The translations under genes were made by a program, and so were the position numbers. Of a stretch of DNA of 64,000 bases, positions 9,101-19,000 are shown piece by piece (position 1 is the stretch's first letter; the number at the start of each line of letters is the position of its first letter). The notes under the pieces were generated by a model that made no database searches, was not told the origin of the DNA, and saw nothing but the letters and a program-made list of their open reading frames with translations. Source of the stretch: Chelydra serpentina (taxonomy: Eukaryota; Chordata; Testudines; Chelydridae); assembly GCA_037349315.1 (NCBI GenBank), contig JBAIAC010000059.1, forward strand, positions 30,412,501-30,476,500, written 5' to 3'.

Positions 9101-12081
9101 CCCCTTTAGCTGGGGGCGGGGAGGTTATGGGGGTGGCACCTCACCGTCGCTGCAGCTGGCTCCTCCTAGAAACCTCTTCATCCTGCAAAAGAACCAGAGA
9201 CAGAGAAATCAGCCCCAGGCTGGGTGCAGGACTTGCTCCCCTGCAGGGGGTGGACATGTGGGCCCGAGATGAGGATGTCCCATCCCCCAAGCTCCAGCAC
9301 AGGCTGGGCAGGTCCAGAGCAAGGAATGAGGATGGGGCAGCTCCTCCAGCCCTGTGGGGTGTGAGCGGCACCTCAGCCCCCCGGGAACAAGTTAGCACTG
9401 CAGGGCCCTGGGGAGAGTCCTGAACAGCAGTGCTGGGCGGCAGCTAGCGCCTGCAGATGTCTGAATGGGAGCTGGCCAACTGATCACCCTGCCAGGGGCC
9501 CAGTGGTGCTGATGGGGTCTCACACTCTGCCAGCAGAGCTCTCAGTTCAGAGATGGTGGCCTTGTATTGTGTCACCCTTAGTGCCCCAGACCTAAAAACA
9601 AGAAGCTGGAGTCAGGGGAGGATCACAGTCCCCATATCCTGTTCTCGAATACTTTCCTTTAAACAACCAGGGAAATTCCCCTGTAAAACAACTTTGTGAA
9701 GGCTGTAAACAGAACAGCAGCATTGCCAGGCACACGCATGCACTGGGAGTCGGAAACAGCGGCCTGATTCATCCACCCTGTACTGGGCATTTCTCCCTAG
9801 GGGTGTGTGTGCCAAACCCCCCATGAGAGCAACAGAGCAAGGGGAGCCAGGGATGCCCCGAGAGCCAATGAAGGAGGGCTCCTGGGGGCATGTAGGCAGG
9901 GAAGGGGCAACCTGGGGAGGAGCTGCAGACAGAGCAGAGATAGCAGCCCTAGCAGGAGGGAGCAGAGGGGAGAGGAGAGAACCCCTGCCCTCAGTGCAGT
10001 GCCCCTTTGTGTCCAAGAAGCATCCTGCAGGAGGATTCCTGCTCAGCTCTGGCAGCCTGCAGGGATCACCTGACTCCTGCTCCTCCCAGGAGCGGGCACA
10101 GAGAGCTGAAGGGACAGCAGGAGAGTGTGGCTGATGTGCCAGAGGAGCCAGGCTTGGCAGCGGGGTCAGGGACTCCTCCATCCTGTGCCCTCTACTCCAA
10201 TGGGGCCTGGAGCTACTGCGGATCCCTGCAGCCTGCAAGGCACTCGCTTGAGGTCACAGTCGCTGGCACAGAAAGATCGAGTTCCATGATCTTGGCTGGG
10301 GTTTGCCACCCACTGGCAGGCTGCAACGGGGAAACGGCTGCATTTGGGGCAGGCGTCACCCCGACGCCTCCCACCTATTTGGAGCATCAACTGGGCCATG
10401 AGCCCTTTCAGGCAACATCCATGGCCTCAGACTGCGTATCAGGACCTTTTCGTTCCCTCCTGGGAGCCGGAACGGGGCTCGCAGCCCAGCGACAATTTCC
10501 TCTGACATTTTTTAGTGTGGAAAATAAAATTAACAGCATCCCGGCCCTTCCTGAGCGGCAGCTCCCAGCAGAGCACATGCAACCAGACACGATGCTCACA
10601 AGCCCACGCAGCCGGGAGACTGCTGTACACGGGGAAGCTGGGAGTACAAATCCTGGAGCTAGTGCCCCTGAGCATGGATCCTGCTTGGGGGAGAGGGGCT
10701 GGGTGTATGAATTCTAGCGCTAGTGCCTGGGGTGTGGATCCTGCTGGAAGTGGACGGGGGGGAATCCTAGTGCTAGTGCGTGGGGTTTGGATCCTGCTGG
10801 AGGGGCACTATTCTAGGGGGGAGGGATAGCTCAGTGGTTTGAACATTGGCCTGCTAAACCCAGGGTTGTGAGTTCAATCCTTGAGGGGGCCATTTAGGGA
10901 TCTGGGGCAAAAATTGGGGATTGGTCCTGCTTTGAGCAGGGGGTTGGACTAGATGATCTCCTAAGGTCCCTTCCAACCCTGATATTCTATGAATGCTAGT
11001 GCCTGGGGCGTGGATCCTGCTGGAAGGAGACTGGGGTGTGAATCCTAGCGCTAGTGCCTGGGGTGCGGATCCCACTGGGAGGGGAGGGACTGAGGGGTGA
11101 ATCCTAACGCTAGTGCCTGGGGTGTGGATCCTGCTGGGGGGAGGAGACTGGGCTGTGGATCCCGCTGGAGGGGCACTGGGGGGTGAACCCAGGCGCTGGG
11201 GACCCGGATTGCGGTACACTCAGCGTGACTTTGCAGACTGCAAGATGGTAACTGAAGGGGAAGCAGCTTCCTAAGGAAGTGTCCGTTTGTGAAACTTAGT
11301 GACAAGTCAGTACCGGTGCCCAATAAACCACAGGGCAGCGCAGGCTGCGCAAGGGGAATTAGAGCCAACCACAGGCACTCTGCACCCATGTGTAATGGCA
11401 GCTCTCTTGACATGTGTACTACAGCGCCCCTGGCTGGGACTGGAGCAGCCAGGCACACCCCAGAGCCAGCGCCCACACCCTGCTCCCTGCAGCGCTCCCC
11501 ACTGGGGGAGGCTGATGCTGGAACAGCTGGGAGCTCCCCGCTCCCCCCAGCAAGGGCTCCCACCACTCTCTCTGCAGTGCCCCCTACTGGAAGAGGCAGG
11601 GTTTGGAGTAGCTGGGAACTCCCAGCTAGCTAGCTCTCCCACCCCTCTCTCTGCAGCGCCCCCTGCCGGGAGAGGCGGAGGCAGCCGGGCACCCCCCAGC
11701 CAGCGCTGCAGGGTACTAACCACTCCACAAGCTTCCTCTCCGCGAGTCATGGAGCTCGGCAGGGAGCAGAGACAGCCCCAAAGCCAGCGCAGGAACTAGC
11801 GCCGAGGCACGGAGAGGATGGGAAGGGAGGAAGGGGAGCCCAGCTGGGACGGGGCGGGCTGGCTGGCCTGGGGGTGGGTCAGGGAAGGGGGAGCCCGGCT
11901 CGGGGAGTCCAGCTGGGGCTGGGCATGGGGCCCTAGGGAGGTCCGGGCTGGGGTCCCGGCTCGGGCAGGGCGGAGGCGGCCCTGCGGTCCTGGCTGGGCC
12001 GCGGCAGGCACTCACCTTGCGGCCGGTGGGGGAGCCGTGGCCGCTGCCGGCCGGGGACCTGCGGACGGTGACCAGCGCCAT
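1..12081 (-). CDS. SSH3: SSH3, slingshot protein phosphatase 3 (5' part, exons 1-11, runs off the left edge)
   Basis: Slingshot family phosphatases dephosphorylate and activate cofilin/ADF, promoting actin turnover. Eleven exons give 364 codons: 12016-12081, 9145-9182, 8259-8424, 5864-5982, 5417-5488, 4014-4079, 1760-1954, 1299-1392, 935-1063, 542-588, 1-101. Visible order: slingshot N-terminal domain (about 90-240; [42 protein letters not shown]), a DEK-C-like domain (about 250-305; [20 protein letters not shown]) and the start of the dual-specificity phosphatase domain ([32 protein letters not shown]). The catalytic HCxxGxSRS exon lies outside the window. The start MALVTV matches human SSH3 and the gene follows ANKRD13D as in mammals, so SSH1 and SSH2 are unlikely. 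Confidence 0.94.
542..588 (-). CDS. SSH3: SSH3 exon 10 (residues 316-331)
   Basis: Encodes [15 protein letters not shown] of the phosphatase domain. Acceptor TCTCTAG, donor AG|GTGTGT. Confidence 0.94.
715..905. repeat. 80-bp tandem repeat, SSH3 intron 9
   Basis: Three copies at exactly 80-bp spacing (721, 801, 881) of CCCCTGCTGGGAGAGG followed by ACTGGAGTAGCTGGGAGCTC. The same family recurs at 11.4-11.7 kb and, inverted, at 38.6-38.8 kb. Confidence 0.85.
935..1063 (-). CDS. SSH3: SSH3 exon 9 (residues 273-315)
   Basis: End of the DEK-C-like domain and entry to the phosphatase domain ([25 protein letters not shown]). Donor GTGAGG. Confidence 0.94.
1299..1392 (-). CDS. SSH3: SSH3 exon 8 (residues 241-272)
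   Basis: DEK-C-like domain, [20 protein letters not shown]. Donor GAG|GTGGGG. Confidence 0.93.
1760..1954 (-). CDS. SSH3: SSH3 exon 7 (residues 176-241)
   Basis: Encodes [27 protein letters not shown] and [16 protein letters not shown]. Donor CG|GTCAGT. Confidence 0.94.
2141..3039 (+). mobile_element. Solo LTR-like element A, SSH3 intron 6
   Basis: About 0.9 kb beginning TGTGATAAATGAG and ending GCCTTGACA, so bounded by TG and CA. It shares segment order with the element at 21.9 kb (GGGTTAACAAGCC-like start, CACCTGACCAA, TTTAAGAAC). No internal coding region; target-site duplication unclear. Confidence 0.6.
3085..3850. repeat. ATATCCCT minisatellite, SSH3 intron 6, split by a CR1
   Basis: Degenerate units of about 55-60 bp built on CACAGATATCCCT and GTGGCCACCACACCTCCACC, present on both sides of a CR1 copy (3231-3645), showing that the LINE inserted into a pre-existing array. 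Confidence 0.65.
3231..3645 (-). mobile_element. CR1 LINE 3' fragment
   Basis: Antisense 3' end of a CR1 retrotransposon, reading on the minus strand to the tail AGATTCTATGATTCTATGAT. The preserved C-terminal reading frame includes [19 protein letters not shown] and [18 protein letters not shown]. 5'-truncated, as is usual for CR1. Confidence 0.9.
4014..4079 (-). CDS. SSH3: SSH3 exon 6 (residues 154-176)
   Basis: Encodes [20 protein letters not shown] and M. Acceptor GTCTAG, donor GTGAGT. Confidence 0.94.
4618..4850 (+). mobile_element. MIR/CORE-SINE
   Basis: Matches the MIR-type consensus: ACCTGGGTTCTATTTCCGG, GGGCAAGTCACTTCCCCTC, CTCAGTTTCCTCATCTATAA and the tail TGCTTTGAGATCTACTGATG. Confidence 0.85.
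5018..5072 (+). repeat. Single copy of the 57-bp GGGGAGGGCAGGGCTGGG repeat
   Basis: Shares GGCTGGGCAGTGCAGGCTCC with the array at 6,068-6,215, about 1 kb away in the next SSH3 intron. Confidence 0.7.
5417..5488 (-). CDS. SSH3: SSH3 exon 5 (residues 130-154)
   Basis: Encodes [20 protein letters not shown]. Acceptor CCCTAG, donor GTAAGA. Confidence 0.94.
5864..5982 (-). CDS. SSH3: SSH3 exon 4 (residues 91-130)
   Basis: Encodes [20 protein letters not shown] and [14 protein letters not shown] of the slingshot N-terminal domain. Donor GTGAGG. Confidence 0.94.
6068..6215 (+). repeat. 57-bp tandem repeat, SSH3 intron 3
   Basis: CTGCTGGGGAGGGC starts at 6075, 6132 and 6189, an exact 57-bp period, about 2.6 copies nearly identical in sequence. 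Confidence 0.9.
6353..6903. mobile_element. Foldback (long inverted repeat) DNA element, SSH3 intron 3
   Basis: Ends are inverted: GCGTAGGCGCTGACTTT at the left, and at the right a sequence whose complement reads GCATAGGCGCCGACTTTT. The arms pair over most of the element. The core arms 6523-6583 and 6621-6680 match except for one G in a homopolymer, with a 37-nt loop. The right terminus also holds GGCGCCGAC-AAAA-GTCGGCGCC at 6875-6896. No transposase, so non-autonomous. Confidence 0.8.
7145..7290 (-). repeat. Inverted copies of the 57-bp family with CTCF-like core
   Basis: Two units, AGCAGGGGGTGCTGTGACAT at about 7,159 and AACAGGGGGCGCTGTGACAC at about 7,222, followed by GGAGGAGCCTGCACTGCCCA, the reverse of the array at 6.1 kb. 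Confidence 0.7.
8259..8424 (-). CDS. SSH3: SSH3 exon 3 (residues 35-90)
   Basis: Encodes [18 protein letters not shown] and [20 protein letters not shown]. Acceptor CCCCCCAG, donor GTGAGA. Confidence 0.93.
9145..9182 (-). CDS. SSH3: SSH3 exon 2 (residues 23-35)
   Basis: Small 38-bp exon, [12 protein letters not shown], matching the human RRSRLQRR region. Acceptor TTTTGCAG, donor CG|GTGAGG. Confidence 0.88.
10814..10993 (+). mobile_element. Turtle tRNA-derived SINE, SSH3 intron 1
   Basis: Pol III A box TAGCTCAGTGG and B box AGTTCAATCC, then a tail like the CR1 3' end (GGTCCCTTCCAACCCTGATA). Full-length, about 175 bp. Confidence 0.9.
11410..11690. repeat. 80-bp tandem repeat, SSH3 intron 1
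   Basis: Units at about 11,496, 11,581 and 11,660 with CCCCCTACTGGAAGAGG and GGAGTAGCTGGGAACTCC, the same family as at 715-905. Confidence 0.8.
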
Positions 12082-12220
12082 GCGCCCCCCGGCCCCACCT
12101 GCCACAAACTTCGGACGCCCCCGGCCGTCCGCCGCCGCCGCCTGGACCAGGAAGAGCCGGGAGGCTGTAGAGCTAGGCGCCTCCCCTGGGGGCGGCTCTT
12201 AAAGGGACAGCCCGGCCCCA
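11880..12220 (-). promoter_or_regulatory. SSH3: SSH3 CpG-rich promoter region
   Basis: CpG-dense sequence flanking exon 1, with GGGGGCGGCT-type boxes upstream of the ATG at about 12,190. No TATA box is evident. The start site cannot be fixed. Confidence 0.6.
12016..12081 (-). CDS. SSH3: SSH3 exon 1 (residues 1-22)
   Basis: ATG at 12081-12079 in a CpG-rich setting. Encodes [14 protein letters not shown] to TGRK. Donor AAG|GTGAGT. Confidence 0.93.
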
Positions 12221-12344
12221 GGGCTTCCCCGGGAGACAGCGGCTGTCGAGAAGGGGGCGTGGGGTGAGCTGAGCCCCTGCCAGTGTGGTGTCCCCCAGTG
12301 TGATGCCCCTCAATCCCAACCGCAGCCGCTGATTTCCCAGCCCT

Positions 12345-12740
12345 GGGCTGCCCCCTGCCAGCGCCCGTGTCCTGCCTCACAGTCCCCTGCTATCCCAGCC
12401 CTGGGCTGCCCCCCCACAGCTCTGCCAGCGCCCGTGTCCTGCCTCACAGTCCCCTGCTATCCTAGCCCTGGGCTGCCCCCTGCCAGCGCCCGTGTCCTGC
12501 CTCACAGTCCCCTGCTATCCCAGCCCTGGGCTGCCCCCCCCCCCAGCTCTGCCAGTGCCCGTGTCCTGCCTCACAGTCCCCTGCTATCCCAGCCCTGGGC
12601 TGCCCCCCACAGCTCTGCCAGTGCCCATGTCCTGCCTCACAGTCCCCTGCTATCCCAGCCCTGGGCTGCCCCCCACAGCTCTGCCAGTGCCCATGTCCTG
12701 CCTCACAGTCCCCTGCTATCCCAGCCCCAGGCTCCCCCGC
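12345..12740. repeat. 66-bp minisatellite upstream of SSH3
   Basis: Six copies; TATCCCAGCCCTGGGCTGCC recurs at 12391, 12458, 12516, 12585, 12651 and 12717 (spacing 58-69). It begins about 270 bp upstream of the SSH3 start codon. No gene on either strand. Confidence 0.9.
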
Positions 12741-13054
12741 CCCCATTAATACACTTCAATCCCAGGTAGCCGCTGAACCTGCTATTCCTGTCCTAGGCAC
12801 TTGCCCCTGCCAATTCTCCAGGCCTACATGTCCCATTGCCTGGGAGCACAGTGCTTTGGAATTTGAAGGCAGATGGGTCAGCACAGCAGCTCTCTGTCCT
12901 GGCGGCACAACACCCTGTCCCCACCGAGGCAGCAGCCGCCCATCTGTGGGGGTGCTTTGATTGCCCCAGTTCAAGGCCATGTTGACAGCAACTCTTGGGA
13001 TCTAATAAGGGGAAATTGATGGGGAGATGGAAAACTTTGCCATGGGGACACAGA

Positions 13055-14270
13055 ACTGGTAGGGACCATCCAAGTGATCACATCCAGTCTCCTGCTCTCC
13101 CATGTAACCCCATCATATAATCATGGTCATATATTTACCAAGCTCCACCTTAAAACCAGGCCGGGTGTTTGCCCCACTACTCCTAGTGGGAGGTAGACTA
13201 GCCCCTCACTCCACTAGGGGGTAGAAACCTTCTAGTTCCCAACCTGTTTATTCCTGGCCACTTTCTCCCCCTTCATTCTTGTGCCAACATTGTCCTTTAT
13301 TTTAAATCACTCGTCTCCCTCCCTGCTGTACTGATAGAGACAGCCCCACTCCAGCTTCGTTTTGCCGGGCTAAACAAGCCAAGCTCTCCCAGTCTTTTCT
13401 CGGCAAACAGGCCCCTGTTCATAGAGCTATTGCAGTGTAGGGCTGGAAAGGTATGAGAGGTCATCAGGTCCAGCCCCCCAATGCTGGGGCAGGACTAAGT
13501 AAACCTAGACCATTCCCAGACGGGTTTGTCCCACCTGTTCTTAAAAACCTCCATGATGGGGATTCCACAATCTCCCTTGGTGACCTGTTCCAGAGCTGAA
13601 CTACCCTTACAGTTAGAAAGTTTTTCCTACCATCCCTTGCTGCAGATTAAACCCATTACTTCTCACCCTGCCTTCAGTGGACACAGAGAAAAATTGATCC
13701 CCAGCCTCATTATAAACAGCCCTTAACATATTTGAAGACTTATCAGGTCTCCCGCCATCTTTTCTCAAGATTAAACATGCCGTTTTTAATCTTTCCTCAG
13801 AGGTCAGGTTTTTTAAATCTCTGATTTTTTTTTGCTCCCCTCTGGCCTTTCTCCAGTTTGCCCACATCCCTCCCAAAGCATGCACCCAGAACTGGACACA
13901 GGACTCCATCTGCGGACTCACCAGAGCTAAGCAGAGCGTGACAATTACCTCCCGTCATACATCCTAGCGACCCTTTTCTCTGCACCAGTTCTGAATTCTT
14001 GAACGCAGGTGCCCAGAACTGCACACACTATTCCAGATGAGGTCTCACCCATCCTTGTACAACAGCACGAACCCTTCCCTACCTGTACAGGAAATACCTC
14101 TCCTGACACATCCCTGGATTCCATTTGCCTTTTGCATGGCCATATCACATTGCTGCCTCATCATCATCCTATGATCAGCTCATATGCGCAGGTCTTTCTC
14201 CTCTGTTCTTTCCAACTGATGAGCACCCAATTTAGAGCAGAAATTCTTCTTCTTAAGACATTACTAATGG
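13055..14270 (-). mobile_element. CR1 LINE fragments between SSH3 and ANKRD13D
   Basis: Two or more antisense CR1-derived pieces: an older one (about 13,055-13,420) and a clearer one (about 13,425-14,270) with the typical TTCTTAAAAACCTCCATGAT, TTCCTACCATCCCTTGC and CAGAACTGGACACAGGACTC segments. This fills most of the intergenic spacer. Confidence 0.75.
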
Positions 14271-14832
14271 GAATGGGGTGGCAAGAAGGGAGTAAGCTAG
14301 GGGGTGGACATGGGGATTGCAGCTCAGGGATTAATGGAGCTAATGAAAGCCAGTGCAACCACTTGGCCCCTTCTTTGCTCTAAACTCCCAGGCATGGCCC
14401 CCTTGCCCACTGGGCACAGGCATAGCTGGGTCTTGCCTGGCTGTTGAACATGTCCAAGTCTGTAGTTGATAGGAATAGGGTGGTATCACTTTAAATAGCA
14501 TGTGAGCCCTCTAGCAGCGCCCACGAGAACCCACCCGGAGCAGCAGTGGGCACACAGCCAGGCCTGGCACACCCAGGTGTTTCTGTCCTGTAAAGAAGCA
14601 AGATGCAATCAAGCCCCCAGATAAGCAGCAAGGCCTCCCAGTGCCAGCAGGACATGGTGCCCCGTTGGGGACCCCATCTGCATTGGGGGAAGCTGGCCAG
14701 AGAGGGACCCCAGAGCGGAGGGGATGCTCCGAGCAGGATGCTGGCTACATTCCCTCCCTCAAGCAGCAGATGCACCAGTAAAGGCCCAAGCCGAAGAGCG
14801 CAACATGCAGAATGAAGGGAGTCGGAGAGCCC

Positions 14833-15242
14833 TTGGTTGGTTTCTCCTTTTTATTTCATGGTTCCTGCTGCACAGAGGCCCTCACCCGGCCCCTGTGGGT
14901 GCCAGGAGGAGTCACTCAACACAGCTTTTCCCTTTCCAACCTTTGGAGTTGAGTTAAAAAACCAAAACCCACCCTTTGCCCTCCCCGTTCTAGAGCTGCA
15001 GAGATATAAATAAAATAAATTAAACAGGCAGGAGAGGACATGGCAGCTACGCACAGAGGGTTTGGGAGGTGAAACACGGACTGAAAATTATTGGCCCTGC
15101 TTCTATTTGAGTGCCACATCCCACTGCTCTCACCAATGTAGCATCCCCACTCTAGTCATCAGGTTTCTGGCCCTGCCCCATCACCTCTAACCCCACCCCC
15201 TTCATTGCCCTCACCCCTATTGCCCACGTGGGCTAACAGCAG

Positions 15243-15273
<31 letters not shown>

Positions 15274-15708
15274 TGCGCGCGCCCAGTTTCAGAATCCCAC
15301 TACCTTCGCCAACATGAATTAAGAGTCCAGTTGGAAACTGCTTTCTCTACAGCAGATGGTTCTCCTTAGCCTCTGCCACTCTGTTGCTCCTCCTCTCCTC
15401 CGTTCCCTCATTCTTCTGTTTCCTCCTAGCCGTACAAAACTTTCCTCCACCAGGCAGGGGAAATAGAATAACCATAAAAAAAAAGAGTTAAATTAAATAA
15501 GACCCAAGAGGTGGCGGGACTGAGAGCCCTGGGAAAGGCAGAGGGTGTCTCGTCAAGTCCAGTCCTGCCCCCTGCAAGACAGGGGGTGGGGAATGGGACG
15601 GGTACCCCCCTCGAGGTTAAAAATACAACAGCAAAGCCAGGGCACTGGGGAGACCCTGGGAGTCTTGGGGGAGGTTAGGTTCAGGGCCCGCTGCTGGTAG
15701 GCAGAGCA
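14833..15708 (-). other. ANKRD13D: ANKRD13D 3' UTR
   Basis: About 0.87 kb from the stop to a minus-strand AATAAA at 14,850-14,855. It includes a (TG)n tract at 15,241-15,282. The end is inferred from the polyadenylation signal. Confidence 0.55.
15241..15282. repeat. (TG)n microsatellite
   Basis: Run of TG dinucleotides ending in a GCGCGC stretch, inside the inferred ANKRD13D 3' UTR. Confidence 0.95.
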
Positions 15709-16000
15709 TTACTTTTCTGTCAGGGAGAGCTGGAGGATGCGCTGCAACTCCTCATCCTCCTCACGCCGCCGGCGCTCCTGCTCCTCCTGCTCCCGTGACG
15801 ACAGCTCCATGGCCAGGCGCAGCTGCTCGTCGAAGCTGGGGTAGGCTGGAGGAGGCAGGGCCGAGGAGGAGGAGCCATTGGTGCTGGGGGCCGGGCTGTC
15901 CTCAGGAGGGACGATGCTGTTGTCGACGTTGCCTCCACCACTAGACTCAGTCGCAGCCAGGCCCTGCCCCGACTGCAGGAACATGCTCTCCTGGATGGCG
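15709..16000 (-). CDS. ANKRD13D: ANKRD13D exon 15 (residues 547-643 and stop)
   Basis: Completes UIM2 (AIQESMF), a Ser/Pro-rich linker, UIM3 ([15 protein letters not shown]), an Arg/Glu-rich helix and UIM4 ([14 protein letters not shown]). Stop TAA at 15711-15709. Confidence 0.95.
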
Positions 16001-19000
16001 CTGGGGGAGAGAGATGCATGTCAGCAACTAACCTCACAGTCCCGCCCCCCAAGACCAGCATCTCCCTCACAGCTGCACCCCTTCTTCACAGTTCCACCCC
16101 CACCAACTGCCTCACAGCCCTGCCCCCCACCAACTAGCCCCTCCTTTACAGCTCTGCCCCTTCTTCACAGCCATGCCCCCAACCAACGAGCCCCTCCCTC
16201 ACAGCCCCACCCCCACCAACTCACCCCTCCCTCACAGACCTGGTCCCCCACCAACCAGCCCCTCCCACGCAGCCCCGCCCCCACCGACTAGCCCCTCCCT
16301 CACAGCCCCGCTCCTTCACAGCTCCACCCCACACCAACCAGCATCTGCCTCTCACAGCCCTGCCCTCACCGACCAGGACCTGCCTCTCACAGCCCCACCC
16401 TCACCCACCAGCCCCTCCCACACAGCCCTGCCCCTCACCAACCAGCCCCTCCCACACAGCCCTGCCCCTCACCAACCAGCCCCTCCCTTACAGCTCCGCC
16501 CCTTCTTCACAGCCACACCCCCAACCAACGAACCCCTCCCTCACAGCCCCACCGCCACCAACTCGCCCCTCCCACACAGCCCTGCCCACCACCGACTAGC
16601 CCCTCCCTCACAGCCCCACCCCTTCTCCACAGCCACACCCCACACCAACCAGCACCTGCCTCTCACAGCCCCACCCCCACCAACCAGCCCCTCCCTCACA
16701 GCCCCACCCCCACCCACCAGCACCTGCCTCTCTCAGCCCTGTCCTCACCCACCAGCACCTGACTCTCACAGCCCTGCCCCCCACCACCTCACAGCCCTGC
16801 CCCCACTGACCAGCCCCTGCCTCGCCCTGCCAGGCCAGAGAATGGCTATGTAGGAGGCCAGGGAAGGAAGGGAGGGTCCTGCTGCCCATTGAGGCCCTCC
16901 TGGCACGAATCTCGTCCCACCCCAGCACTCACCGCTCCAGCTGCAACTCCTCATCATAGGAAGGGGGGTTGGAGCTTGGGCGCGTGTTGGTCAGCGCCTC
17001 CCAGATAGTGACCTGCAGTCCAGGGCACCAATCAGAACATGGGAATATTCCCCTCCCTTGCTGAATCAGAGACCCCAAATCAGAGACCCCCTGAACCAGC
17101 CAGACAGCTCCCCACATTAACCGGACAGGAACAAAAGTAGGGAGCTGGCACGCCCTAGAGGAGAAAGGCCCCATGTCCCATTCCACGCCCCCCTGAGCCA
17201 GCTAGTGCCCTACCCTGAGGCCAGATGGGAGTCAGCGCCCCCGAGAGGGGAAAGGCTCCATCTCCCACTCCCTGCGCCCCTGAGCCCACTAGTCCCCCCG
17301 AACCCTGGGGCTGGATCAGAGCCGGCGCCCCAAGAGGGGAGAGGCCCCATGTCCCATTCCCTGCCCCCCTGAGCCTACCAGTCTCCTGACCCTGGGGCTG
17401 AATCGGAGCCGGCGCCCTGAGAGGGGAAAGGCCCCGTGTCCCATTCCCTGCCCTCCTGAGCCTGCCAGTCCCCCCCAACCTGGGGCTGGATCGGAGCCGG
17501 CGCCCTGAGAGGGGAAAGGCCCTGCCCAGATCTCACCTGGTCAGTCTCAGTACCAGCGTCGAGCAGGCTCTGCTGGATGGCGAACTGCAGCAGGTCGTCA
17601 TCCTCATCCCGCATGGGCTCGTTGCGGCCAGCGCCCAGCATAGCGTAGCCCTGGGGCACCTCGAACACCACCGGGTCCACCTCACAGGGGAACGGGAACA
17701 CTGGGGAGAGGGGGACGGTGTGAGATGGGGGGGCCCATACCCCACTGGGATTACAGACACACTGCTCCACCCATAGGAGGCTGTCTCGCCCACAGAAACA
17801 CCCCGCCCCCACACACACTGCCTTGGCCCTGGACCCCGTGGAGACTGGGGTCCATAGGGGTCACTGTAGGGTTTGCAGTGGGATGCCTGGTGTGCACAGC
17901 CCCCCCACACCCTGCAGGCTCCCCTACCTTTGGGGTTGGGGGGCATCTCTTCACCTGCAGCTGGCTCTCTGGCATCCCCTGGGGAGGAGCTGGGGGCAGG
18001 GCCGCAGACCACCACAGAGCTCAGCGACTCATCGCACCCGCACAGGTTGCTGAAGGTGATTCGTGCGTTGAGCACATGGAAGAGGGGGATCTCTGGTGTG
18101 TGTGTGAACACAAGAGCGTGAGACACTGGGAGCAACGAATGGTTCAGTCCTCAGGCATGCCCCTCGCTCATCAGTCACCCCGGCCCAGCTCCCCATGGCC
18201 CCCAGCCACCCCTCCCCACCATGATCCCTGCTGCCCCTCCCCTGTCCCATAACCACCCCTCCCCAGCTTCTCCATTCTCCCTGGCCCCCAGCTCCGTACA
18301 GCCCTCAGATACCCCTCCCCCTCATGATCCCTGCCACAGCTCCCTCGCCCCTCAGACCCCCCTCCCCAGCTCCCCCACTCTCTCTCTGGACCCCAGACCC
18401 CTCCCCCTCATGATACCTGCTGCCCCTCCCCAGCTCCCCCATCCTCCCTGGCCCCCAGCCCCCACTGCCCTCATGATCCCTGCCACCCCTCCCATGCCCC
18501 ATAACCACACCTCCCCAGCTCCCCCAGCCACCCCGGCCCAGCTCCTCACAACCCCCAGCCCCTTTCCCCCTCATGATCCCTGCCACTCCTCGCCCATCAT
18601 CCCAGCCACCCTTCTCCATGATCCTTGCCACCCCTCCCAACTCCCCTGCCCCCAATCCCTACCACCCCACTTTGGGGGACCCCTACCAACCCTCATCCCC
18701 TCACAATTGGCCCTCATTTCCCCCAACTCCCCCACCCCTCAATTCCCACCACATCTCCGGCCACCCCTGTGCCACTCAGACTTCCCAGATCCCAGCCATT
18801 CCTTCCCCTTCACCAGTCCCCTTCCCACCGCCCTGGAGAAGAGGGGGGTGAAAAAGCACGTCCTCTGCCTTCTGGCGGAGGATGGCACCCTCCTCACGGA
18901 TCCGGTGGAGATACGCAAGAGAGCCCGGGCCTTTTACTCTGGCCTTTTTTCCCTGGATCCAACCGATGCCTGCGGAGTACTTTGGAACGGACTCCTGATG

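Noticed and set aside
10007..10717. 236-codon plus-strand frame in SSH3 intron 1
   Set aside because: No recognisable domain, no splice-consistent partner; chance frame in GC-rich DNA.
10823..10890. tRNA-like A and B boxes
   Set aside because: Part of a SINE with a CR1-like tail, repeated four times in the window; no cloverleaf acceptor stem, so not a tRNA gene.
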